Shown: one piece after another, positions 11,306 through 22,400 of the stretch
Layout of the letters: every line of letters starts with the position of its first letter
Position numbering within the stretch: position 1 is the stretch's first letter
DNA from: Primulina eburnea
Taxonomy: Eukaryota; Streptophyta; Magnoliopsida; Lamiales; Gesneriaceae
Length of the DNA: 64,000 bases
Direction: 5' to 3'
Assembly: GCF_022965805.1 (NCBI RefSeq)
Contig: NC_133115.1
Coordinates: 31,673,321 to 31,737,320 of the forward strand
Position numbers and translations under genes: made by a program
The notes under the pieces: model-generated
What the model was told of the DNA's origin: nothing
Databases searched by the model: none
What the model saw: only the letters and a program-made list of their open reading frames with translations

Positions 11306-12486
11306 AGGTCGGTCAGCCCATCATATGTTTATTACGATCTACAATCACCCAGATGGCATTTGATCCTCTGACTGACTTTGGCAAACCGATCACGAAGTTC
11401 ATGGTAACATTCTCCCACTTCCACTCGGGAATAGGAAGAGGCTTGAGTAAACTTGCTGGTATCTGATGCTCCGCCTTCACTAACTGACAAGTCAGACACT
11501 CGGATACAAAACGTCTGATGTCCTTCTTCATCCCGGGCCACCAATACAATAACCCAGATCTCTGTACATCTTCGTACTCCCTTGGATGAATGGAGTACGG
11601 CGACATGTGGGCCTCTGATAAAATATCTTCTCGGATAGTATCACTGCTAGGAACCCACATCGGTATCTCACAATACCGTCACTGACTGTATATAAAACAA
11701 TGCCCTTGGCCTCATCTCTCTGCTTCCACTGTGCCAACTGCTCATCTGCTGGCTGACCGCTGCGAATATGGTCAATAAGAAAAGACTGAATCATCAAGGT
11801 AGATAGACAGGGAACTCTACCTTGAGGATATTACTCTAGATCAAACATCTGCATCTCAAGCTGAAAAGGTCTCTGAATCGTCAAATGAGCCATCCATGCG
11901 ACTTTTCTGCTCAATGCATCTGCAACTACATTAGCTTTACCCGGGTGGTAGCTAATGTCACATTCGTAATCCTTCACAAGCTCCAACCAACGCCTCTGAC
12001 GCATATTCAGCTCTTTCTGCGTAAAGAAGTACTTGAGGCTCTTGTGGTCGGTAAAGATCTGGCACTTCTCTCCATACAAATAATGCCTCCAAATCTTCAA
12101 GGCAAAAACTACTGCGGCCAACTCTAGATCATGGGTAGGGTAGTTCTTCTCATGGGTTTTCAGCTGTCGAGAAGCATATGCTATCACCTCCAATGCTGCA
12201 TCAAAACTGCACCTAAGCTAAGCTTCGAAGCATCGATATACAATACAAAATCTCCGGGCCCTGACGGCATGGCCAAAACTGGTGCTGAGATAAGAGCTTG
12301 CTTCAAAGTATCGAAGCTCTTCTGACACTCCTCGCTCCACACAAATTTAGCATTCTTCTTGGTCAATATGTGAGTGGAACGGCAATAGAGGAGAATCCCC
12401 TAATGAACTTCTGATAATATCCTGCTAGTCCAAGAAAACTACGGATCTCTGATGCATTCTGCGGCACAACCCAATCTCTGACTGCT
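11306..12486 (-). pseudogene. Ty3/gypsy pol fragment (RT end, RNase H, integrase start)
   Basis: On the minus strand from 12486 the order is: the end of reverse transcriptase (SFLGLAGYY, KFI.GFS), RNase H ([40 protein letters not shown]), and the integrase N-terminal zinc finger (H...H...CLTC) into the start of the catalytic core. It is broken by a stop near 12366, a frame shift near 12190 and further shifts near 11800-11830 and 11660. The core motif reads MNFVIGLP where active relatives have an aspartate in place of the N. The RT catalytic centre and most of integrase are absent. The last 20 bases (11306-11326) are not integrase but a copy of the gag YDGLTDL region. Confidence 0.85.
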
Positions 12487-12926
12487 GCCAAATATACATG
12501 TTGGGTCGGAAAATTCTCAACCAGCCAAAATGCGGGTCGGCCTGCCCTAGTCTGTCAAATATAAAAATAAAAATGACGAGACCCAAATCGTGGAGTCGAC
12601 CAACCTTGCCGGCCTGTTTGACACCTTTACACCCAGGTTCAAATTCTTCTTATCCTAAATTTCTTTTTTTTTCCTTTTTAAATAACCATTTTTCCTTCTA
12701 CGAATGACATGTGCCCTATCAGTTAAATCTTTTCACTCACCTTATTCTCTTTTGATTAAATTACAATGTACAATATATCTAAATTATTTATTTATTAAAA
12801 TCTTTTATTGATAGAATTTTGTTTTTTTTTCCTTTTAATTTTGTGTAAAGTCAAGATCTTAAATCCTCCCACGGTGTCGTAAAAAATTTGTTTGAATCGT
12901 GCTTTTGTCAATATTAGCACTAATAC
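12487..12926. repeat. Approximately 420-bp duplicated segment, copy 2
   Basis: Same-orientation copy of 6722-7137, with a roughly 15-base extra piece near 12690. It begins exactly where the gypsy pol reading stops, so either the repeat was inserted here or the junction is a rearrangement breakpoint. Confidence 0.75.
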
Positions 12927-13087
12927 CCGGGCAGATTGGGACTGAGTGGACAGCCCACGTGTGTGTGGAATTGTTTTGCAGACCTTGATTTCTGTGCACC
13001 AAAAAGCAGATGTTATTCATATAAATACTATCATTAAGTATAATAATTCGTTCATAGTTTAATGAGTGTTCATTATTTATACACTAA

Positions 13088-15273
13088 GGCTTTGTTTGGT
13101 GTGTAGGATATGATAATTAATTGGATTGATGAAAAAACTTAATGTAGGGATATATAATGTGTAGTGATGAAGAATGCTTTGTTTGGTAAAATTTCAACTG
13201 AGAATGATAAATTTTACATTTTTGTTGTTGAGACAAAAATAGCCTAAACTAACATTAATGACAATTTGGTATATAAAATGATATTTGTATCAACGTTTTC
13301 AAAATCATGTGTTCATCTATTAATAAATAAATATTTTATAAAATTTTAAAGTATAGATTATGTATTTATCTGATAATTTATTTTTTAATAAAAATTAATA
13401 TGATTTTGCCTTTTATCTCATTTTTTCTCCATTTTTTAAGCGCAGAGGATGATATGTGGATTTCTAATTATTTTTTGTGAAAACCCAAATTTTTGGGACC
13501 GTAAATATAGACATGTATAAGAATTTATTTTCGAGTTATAATAAATTCGAAAATATAAATAATACATGGAATTCAAAATCCAGTGTAAGATACACGATAA
13601 ATAATGCTGGATATCAATCAAATTTGGAAAGAGATATTACATACAAGGTAGATTTTCTCAACAAGGAAGCATATCAATATGTATGGAAGCAGCATCTCGA
13701 TAATTATGGAATAATTATCTCCAAATTTTGGAAAGAATATCAATCGACTTATGGTAGGATTTTATCCTCACCCCTATAAATATGATGGACCTCTCATTCA
13801 GAATTTCCTCTCCAATTTTCGAAATTTCTTCTCCAATTTTTGAAGTTTCTCTCCAAAATTCTGCACGAGTCATCAAAGTTCTATCCAAGTTCAAAAATTC
13901 GTTTCTCTCGCTCGAGGGCTCGGAATCCGATCTCTACCGTTCAGAATGTTCTTCCATATGTTTCGCATAATATATCCAAATTTCAGCAAAATTCAACGGT
14001 TAGTTTTTCGTTTATAGCCTTTGAAATAAAACTGCTCAGATTTTAGACGGGAATTCAGCATACATGCGCTTTTTCTGTATGAACAGGCCTAAACGACGTC
14101 CAAACCCGATCTTCATCGTTCATAATTTATTTAACATACTTGTGAACGTACTGTAAAATTTTGAGTCCGATCCGACGGTGCAGTAAGCCGCACTGAATTT
14201 TACAAGATGGCTGATTTTTCGATAGATGTGCTGTTGCGTTTTCGAAGCATAATTCTTCTATGGTTTCCGAATTCTTCATGTTTTCTTCCAGTCTAAGGTA
14301 AGTGGACTTGTTTTAAATATTAAATCTCGTTATGCATATTATCTTATGCGTTTTTGAAAATACGGTCGAGTACATTCTTCTCCTACTCATTTCTTGTGTT
14401 GTTTGTCATACGATTTTGAGCACTGTAAGGACTCGATTGGATATGGGTGGGAATCTCCACCAGGACGTACCCTTACGCGGTGGGGGATATAACCGCTATA
14501 CGGTCTCGCTCCCTCAGAGGAGTAAAAATTAAGGACTGATATCAGTAAACCATAGAAAGTTGAGGAATCTCAGTGCTGGTAAATGTTACACATGTGATAT
14601 GAATGATGTTATGCAAGTGCAAGTCGTGTGATTTTCGAAATTATGCATGTTGTTATATTGTGCTCGAACGGCCCCCACTTGCTGAGTATTTACCAAAATA
14701 CTCACCCCTTACTCTATCCTCCCAAGATAAATCAGAAGAATAAATAGAGAAAGAAGAATCGAATGAAGAATTTTAATTAAGAATAGGTTCTAGTGAGTTT
14801 TTAATTCAAGTTATAAACGCTTCCGCATATTTTTATCATTTTCAGAGTTACTGTTGTAAAGACGATTCCATTTTTATGGTTTTATGATATATAAACTGGT
14901 TTTGGTTTATACTGTACTACGAGGCTTGTTGTTTAGCAATTATGTGATTGTTGAATAACGCCGGTGTCGACTAACCCCGGGTCTCGGGGCGTGACATTTT
15001 TTTCTCTATTTTTTTAATTTTATTTAGTTTCATCATGAAATTATTTATGTGATGTGTGTGCAAATATAAAAAATGAGATTTTTTGTCGGTAAAAAGATAA
15101 TTTATTTAATATTTTAAGAATTGGTTTCTCAATCCTCCCAAAACAGTGTGATGTCTTTTCACCTAAATAAGTTTTTTTAATCATGTTTTTCTTGATTAAT
15201 TGGACCCATAAAAATGAGACAAACATGGGTTTAACAATCTATCCTTTGCTTATCACTCATACCAAACATAACC
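13088..15273. mobile_element. Tourist-like MITE interrupted by a solo LTR
   Basis: Left end GGCTTTGTTTGGT, right end ACCAAACATAACC, flanked by TAA at 13085-13087 and 15274-15276. GTTTGGT inverted repeats with a TAA target duplication define PIF/Harbinger Tourist-type elements. Without the nested LTR the element is about 660 bp, AT-rich and non-coding. Confidence 0.7.
13476..14996 (-). mobile_element. 1.52-kb solo LTR nested in the MITE
   Basis: On the minus strand the block starts TGTCACGCCCCGAGACCCGG and ends with TTTTCACA, giving TG...CA termini. A TTTTT pentamer occurs on both sides (13471-13475 and 14997-15001). The CGCCCCGAGACCCGGGG start is a familiar plant Ty3/gypsy LTR type. No internal region accompanies it, so it is a solo LTR left by recombination. 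The poly-T target duplication is weak evidence alone, but the termini are clear. Confidence 0.65.
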
Positions 15274-15276
15274 TAA

Positions 15277-16203
15277 GACTATGTTTGGTAGTCATGCTGA
15301 GGGAATGATTATTAAATAATCATTCCTTATTTTGTGTTTGGTTCATTTTTTATTTAGTCTTCAAACCTTTGATTATGATTGAAAGTCCTCACTAATCATG
15401 TTATTTGTGTGATTAAATATTCATCCTCAAAGTGTGATAATGTATAATTCTTGAATAGTGATCATGATAAATTTGTATATTGACCATAATGTCCTTGAAT
15501 TGTCTTCTTCAATATAATATGAAAATTAAAATTAGTGAACATTTAATAATTAAAATAATATTTAAATTTTTATTATATTTTTATAAATTAATTTCATATA
15601 TTTTTATTATTTTTCATTATTTTACAAAAAAACAATAATATTGTAATTATCACTAAAATTTATTTAACAATAAAATTAATTTTAAAATATTATTATTATT
15701 TTAATTATTAATTAAATGTATATTTATAAATATATTTCTAATAAATATATTTAAATTAATTTAATAAAAGTAAAATATAATTATAAATATTTAATTATCT
15801 ATCAAATTATTTTAATAATATTTATAATTATTTTAAAAAACATATTGTAAATATTATAAACTTTATTTAATATTAACATTCAAAATATTATTGTTATTTT
15901 AATTATTAAAGTAAATACATATTTACAAATTTATTTGTAATAAATATATTTAAATTAATTTTAATAAATGAAAATTATAATTATAAATTTTTAATTATCT
16001 ATCAATTTATTTTAAAAATATATATTTAATTAGAATTTGGAGCATTTTGGTCATTACAATAAAATTTACAAAATTAATTCATCATTTTAAAATCATACCA
16101 AACACCGTTATTTATCCCACCATACTATTAATCCATATATCTCATTTTTTAATCACTCTACTTATTAATCATTTATTTACCCTATCAAACGTACCAAACG
16201 GAG
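15277..16203. mobile_element. Second Tourist-like MITE, abutting the first
   Basis: Left end GACTATGTTTGGT, right end ACCAAACGGAGCC, with TAA immediately outside both ends (15274-15276 and 16204-16206). The left TAA is shared with the preceding MITE, so one element inserted into or beside the target duplication of the other. The interior (15500-16030) is extremely AT-rich and non-coding. The last 235 bases are included in the 1.34-kb direct repeat. Confidence 0.65.
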
Positions 16204-17370
16204 CCTAAGTACATGTTTCATGTATTGAATAGATAAATATACTTTCTATGTTAGTAACATAAACAAGACCGCTATGGACACCTAACCCTCATTCATGAGC
16301 ATTAATTTATGCATTGACCAATTCAATAGTTTGTTTTAATACAATTTTAGGCTGATCCAATTAATCATCTCATTATCCACAAATATCATCACAATTTGAA
16401 TGATTGATACAAAATTTTTGTATAAAAATGAAAAATATCGAGGAATGATCTTTTTGTTTTTGAAAAATAATATTTTTAAATGTGTTTGAGATATCGTTTG
16501 AAGTGATGAATTTCAAATTTATTGATTTCAATTGTATTTTTATTATTTAAAAATAAGATCATAAACTTTAAGTTCACCTATTACATTTTTATATATTATT
16601 TCATGAATTGATATCTATTTCAAATTCATTCAACAATGATGTCATTTGTCCGCATGGGCTTAGCTCAGTTGGTCAGTATCAGTGAATCTTGGAGCAACAA
16701 TGATGTCATTTGAAATATATTCTAATCTATAAATTAGTAATGCACAGATTTAAGATTTGATAAATTATAATCGAAAGCGTTAATTTCAAATCTTAAGTAT
16801 GAGTTTATTTCAAATAGACATGAAATTGTTTGACCTATAAAAAAGGTTGTTCCCATTGAATCCAATGGTTTAACTGATTTTGAAGTCTTCGATAATCCAA
16901 GCTGTAGGACCGAAGGCTTACCGCTTTATCAAAAACTATGGTTTTTGGTAATGGTGCAACTTAAATCTTTTAAACCGCACAACAGCTTAAGCACCACGGT
17001 TCGATCGCTCTACCAAGCAAGGACAATTATTGCACCCAACAATCTTCATCCCAATAATTGCACTATTTGCAATCAATGGGAATCGAACCCGTGACATTGG
17101 CTCTGATACTAATTTAAGACCGAGCGTTTGTCGCATTACCAAAAGCTATAGCTTATGGAAATGGTGCAACTCAAATCCCTCCCAATAATTGCACTCGATG
17201 AACACAGGTCGCGTTCGTACGCTTGCACACAAGTCAAGCCTTTTTCCACTACAAATCGGGCCCATGATTTGCACACACCTGCGTCTGTGTGCGCGAGAGA
17301 GCCTCTTGACCAATTATTGTTACATCTCCATAAAGTGTAATACAATATAAACTTATTTATACCATTTTAT
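15968..17370. repeat. 1.34-kb direct repeat, right copy
   Basis: Collinear with 7196-8530. It is 64 bp longer because of the insertion and target duplication at 16631-16712. Its right end lies about 150 bp before the orphan LBD exon. Confidence 0.8.
16631..16712 (+). mobile_element. tRNA 5'-half retroinsertion with 18-bp target duplication
   Basis: The 18-base string CAACAATGATGTCATTTG occurs at 16631-16648 and 16695-16712. The left copy of the direct repeat has it once, with one C/T difference. Between them lie 46 bases that read like the 5' half of a tRNA: CCGCATGG, then TTAGCTCAGTTGGTCAG, a good box A and D-loop, ending before any anticodon stem. A long target duplication without terminal repeats is the signature of LINE-machinery retroposition. 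No box B and no A tail are present. Confidence 0.75.
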
Positions 17371-17516
17371 TTTTACCAATGTGTGACAAACCCATATTTC
17401 CAAATTTCCATTCATTCACGTAGAAAGTTCATATGCCTGAAAGCCCGTACTTTAATCCAACATTTCGAACTTATGAAATTAAGCTCTTGTTAATTATTTT
17501 GAATATGCATATGCAG

Positions 17517-17783
17517 GTGGTAAATTTACAGGCAGAGTTGGCATACATCCAAGCTCGTATATCAACCCTTCAACGTTTCTCCTTGCTGCTTCCCAGTCTT
17601 TCGTCCTCCAACTTTCATTCCTCGTCGAAACTTGTTCAAACGTCGATGGAGATGGTTAGTTTCCACGATCAAGAAGAGGATTTCATCGACGAGGATGAGA
17701 GCGACGAACTACATTCACTTGCTCGGGAATATGTTGCGAGACACTTTCCAGGAGTTAGATTTAGGCCTCCATGTTCGAAATGA
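17517..17783 (+). pseudogene. LOB-domain (LBD) transcription factor, orphan exon 2
   Basis: After an acceptor (TATGCAG at 17510-17516) the frame reads VVNLQAELAYIQARISTLQR. This is the end of the LOB domain's coiled-coil, exactly at the usual LBD intron position. A serine-rich stretch and an acidic tail follow (DEEDE type near residues 55-68), ending at 17783. Plant LBD proteins are DNA-binding regulators of organ boundaries and lateral root growth; class I members have this coiled coil. Exon 1, with the CX2CX6CX3C zinc motif and GAS block, is not immediately upstream, where transposon repeats lie, and nothing like it was seen elsewhere in the window. I infer a truncated gene. The alternative is a very long intron with exon 1 outside the window. 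Confidence 0.7.
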
Positions 17784-19468
17784 ATTTACAACTTTAAATT
17801 ACAGTAGGAAATAAATGTATTGTGCAGAGCTTTCCCGATCTTGTCAAACTACGTTTTGTGTGCATCTTGTATTCATCTGTAATTTTAACTGGAAAAAAAT
17901 TTATTTGGCGTTGTGAAAGAGTCGCTTTAAGATTTAACGACGGACATAATTAAATTTTTAAAATTGATATGATTAAAAAAGAGAGAGATAACCAGTGATT
18001 TTTTATTCAAATAACAAAAAAAATCATTAAATTTACCAAAACAATAGTAATAGTAATTGTAATAGCAAATATATAGAAATGGGAGAGTGAAGACGGAGGA
18101 AAGAAAATCTTTTTTGAATTTCGAAAAATCAAACCCAAAAGATATCATTTCTTAATCAATGACCTGCTGGTATATAATGCTTTCCAAGATCAAAGAATGC
18201 GTTACGCCAACTTTCCTTTTAAGGGGTCTTGACGTTTCAGTCTTTCTTGACAAGCTCCACACTCGAAAACCCGTAACATTTTAGCTTCCAGCGACAGTGA
18301 TCATACTTCTTGAAGTTAAGGTTCGGTTTTAAATAATATCTGCTCAGTTTTTGTGTTTCTCGGAAGAAAAGGGGTGATGATCATGAAGTGGCATTGTGTT
18401 TTTTTTTTGTTTGCTCTTTCACTGTTCACAGAGTACGCATAGGAAGTTTCCGGTTTGAAAAGTCTTTGCATTGTTTGAGCGTTTCATTATCGCTTTCTGA
18501 ACCAAGGGGTGAAAATTATATTGATGCTATGTTTGAATGAGATTGATAAAATCGAGTGGGTTATTGTGCATACGAGTTTGTCTGCGAGTGCGAGTAAATA
18601 TTGCATGCTGTTAAAAATTTGGTAGATGAAAAAGAAATAATTTTTTGGCGCCGATTTCTTGATTCTTTGAGATTGCCAGAAATCTTCTATGTTGCTTAAA
18701 AGTTGGTATATGAATGAAGATTGGTTCTTTGGTGCTAATTTGCTTCATTCTCTGTCGCGTCAGGTTGAGGATTTACGTTATACTTCTGACTTCTGAATGA
18801 AATTAATGAATTGGTTTAGTGATGCTACCATAGCAGAGCCAGAATGGATATCTGTTGCCCTCAGGGACATAGATCGTGTGGTAAGGGTTTGGAGTGAATC
18901 CATGTTGGTGAGGTATCGAGTCTCGTCTATCCTTTTATGGAGAATTTCTCTTGTCAACCTCTCCTCTGGATACTTGCTGTCGGTGTATAACCCTGATTTA
19001 CTTCCCTTCACGCTGGAACTTGGGACGGCTCTGTGTGGGGCCCTCGGGAGTGGGGTTCACCCTTTTTTCAGAATGGATATCTGTTATTATTTCCGACTTT
19101 CAATTCACAAAGTTTAATTCGATGTAACAGGAGAAATGAGTTGAAAATTTACAACTGTGTTTGCCATATAAATGTGAAACGGTTGGATTGGTACTTAAAT
19201 TTAGATAATTCTTGATTTGATTGATCTTTCTGTGTTTCAAACTTGTTCTTTCTATTATGGAAGTTAGATGATCTACTGCTCAGTGGTAACATTTGTAATC
19301 TTTCTAGTACTTTGGTGTTTTTTGGTATTCTTGGTTCAAAACTTAATGAAAATTATGGGTCACATTTTTACGCATGTTGTTACCCCAATTATCTATTTCT
19401 TATATTCATGGTGCTTTTCTTCTGTGTATCACATTTGGTGCAGTTGTCTTTGCAAGAATAACCACCCC
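17784..19468. other. Non-coding DNA upstream of the MAP65 gene
   Basis: Contains no supported exon. The 18200-19460 part is less AT-rich and has TG/TC-rich tracts typical of plant promoters, leaders or a 5' leader intron. The transcription start is not identifiable. Confidence 0.4.
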
Positions 19469-22400
19469 ATGCATCAGCCTTTACAAATGGAAACAACTTG
19501 TGGTTCCCTTTTATCTGACCTGCAGGTGATTTCAGACTATCTCTGTGTTTTTTCTATTTCTCTTGGTTCTATTGTGAATTCAAAAAGTTTGCCGAGGCGA
19601 ACATAAAGTCTTCGTATATGAAAGAATTGTTTTGTGGAATCAGAAAATATGGGATGAAATTGGAGAGCCTGATAGCGAAAGGGACCAAATGCTTTTTGAA
19701 CTTGAACAAGAGTGTTTGGAGGCATATCGAAGGAAAGTGGATCAGGCAAGCCATTGTCGAGCTCAGATGAGACAATCACTCGCGGAATCGGAAGCACAAC
19801 TTGTTGACATTTGTGCTGCATTGGGAGATCAATTGGTTCATATAACGAAGGTAAGACAAAGACTTCCGGGAGTTCTGATAACTATAGACGGTACCACTTT
19901 AACACGATATGTAATGACGTCGTGTGAATCATATGATAATAACATGTTTGGCACGGTGCATGATAATATATGACACCATGTGATTCATAAACAATACCAT
20001 GTTTTATGTTTTTAACTAGAGTTCTGGGAGTTTGAAAAAAAAGCTTCAAGACATAATGCCTCAACTTGAAGATATTAAAAAGAAAAGAAACGAGAGGAAG
20101 GGTCAATTTGCCGAGGTTTCGAAACAGATAAATATAATATCCAAGGAGCTTTCTGGATCCATGGAGGACAAAAGTGATCATCGATGAAGGTGATTTATCA
20201 CTGAAAAGCTTAGATGATTTACAAAATCAGTTATGTTTGCTGCAGAAAGAGAAGGTCCGTTTTCTTGTGTTTACTCACTTCTACTTATTTCTCTTATATT
20301 GATATTGATTTCGCCAAAAAAATAAAAGTAAAAATGGCAGTACAGCTACCATGAATGTGCCAGAACTATTCTACTTCAAAATTATACAAAAGAACTTAGG
20401 TTTAAATTTGAAGTACGAAGATTTTTCTTTTGGTTTTTGGTCAATCAAGTAGCATAAACAAAAATTGAAAGCTTGGTTTCTATGTTCTAATAAATGCGAG
20501 TATCGTCTTGTTTGATATTTTACCACTTCCGAACATATATGAGCTTAGATTTTTTTGATACGCACAGAATGAACGCCTAAAACACGTGCTCGGCCATTTG
20601 AATGTTTTAAACTCTCTTTGCTTGGTGCTTGATATGGACTACAAATTAACAATTCGAGATATTCATCCAACTTTGGAGGATTCCAGTGGCAAGAAAAGCA
20701 TAAGTGTGGATACGGTCGAGAGATTGTCTGCCACAATACATAGGGTCAAGGATGTCAAGTTGCAGCGCATGCAAAAGGTATACCATTTTCTAATGAACTT
20801 TCTTCATGTCATTTATCTACTTTCTCTTATTTTGATCCTTTTTCAGTTGCAAAATCTTGCGATGACCATGGTAGAGCTCTGGAATCTGATGGACACACCA
20901 ATTGAGGAGCAACAAAAATTCCAAAATGTGATACGTACTATTGCTGCCTCAGAAGATGAAATAACAGAGTCCAACACTCTATCTTTGGAGTTCATCAACA
21001 ATGTATTTTGCTGCCTTTTCTCCTTACATGTGTGCTCGCTCGATCAATGATAATTTTATAATACATTTGCAATAATTCTTGTGTTCAGGCTGAGGCAGAA
21101 GTAACGAGGTTGGAAGAAATTAAATTAAGTAAAATGAAGGAGGTGCCTTTCGAAAAAAGAGTGGTTTTAGAGGAAATATGTAGAGGAGCACACATGGCTG
21201 TTGCAGTACAACACACAACAGATCTTTCAGTGGAAGCTATAGAGTCAGGTGCTTCTTCTACTCTTCTTTTACATTATAATGGAGGCATGTTTTTGTCTGG
21301 AAAGGGAGGTGTCAACCCACTAGTGTAGGAGGTTATCCTGAAGTTTCCCCCTCCCCACAACCCAAATGATAAAAAAATTAAATTTTGCGTTATTTTTCAA
21401 ATATCTGCTCCTCCCACTTTTGCCTCATCTCGTTCCGAGCTTCCTAGGTCCGGCCATTTTCACAGAGAACTGGTACCGTCACAAAATATTACTAGTAACT
21501 GTCTGAGTTTTTACCATCTTTGCAGACGCAATCACTCCATTATATCTTTTAGAACAACTGGAGGTTCAGATTTCTAACGCCAAAGAGGAAGCTTTCAGTA
21601 GAAAAGAGATCCTCGAAAAGGTTAAAAAATGGTTGGATGCTTGTGATGAGGAATGCTGGTTGGAGGAATATAATAGGGTCGGTGATAATGCATCTTTTAT
21701 GTCTGAATGTTAGTTCGATACTTACACTATTTGTATTGTTTTCATTTCAATTGTATTTCATACATAGGATGAAAATCGATATAATGCTGGGAGAGGTACA
21801 CATCTTGTGCTAAAGCGTGCTGAAAAAGCTCGGACACTGGTCAATAAAATTTCAGGTACGTGGTTTACTTTCCAGCTTAGCAAGTAATGTAGGTGGAAAA
21901 AATGTGTTTAATTGAAGGTTTTGTGAGAGAACGAGTGCTTACTAATTATGCTGCATGCTTATAGGTCAGCATCAAGTTATAAATGATGTTTCAGTGGTTC
22001 AAATGATAAAAAAAATCTCAATAGTTTTTTTTTAACTGTGCTATCTTCAGGAATGGTGGAGACGCTGAAATTAAAAGCAAAAGCCTGGGAGATAGAAAGA
22101 GGAACCGAGTTCTTATACGACGGGGTAAGCACCAGTGTCTTATATGATGGAAAGAGGAACAGAGTTTTGACATTGTGTTATGTTGTAATCCATAGTTTCT
22201 TGTTATTTCTTTTGTTTAGGTTGGTCTTATGTCCATTATTGAACAGTACTGTGACATAAAGCACTTGAAAGAACAAGAGCGTCAAAGGCAGAGGGTATAC
22301 ACTTGACATTTGACATGAATCCCATATCTATGTGGGATTTTACCGCATGTATATGCTAAAATATGAAATTTCCTACTTTTTTTGTCACATTAGGATCAAA

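Noticed and set aside
16649..16694. Functional tRNA gene
   Set aside because: Only the acceptor/D-arm half is present; no anticodon arm, T arm or terminator.
18778..19117. Extra 5' coding exons of the MAP65 gene
   Set aside because: The reading has no MAP65-like residues, and the family's N-terminal METTCG block starts in the exon at 19469.
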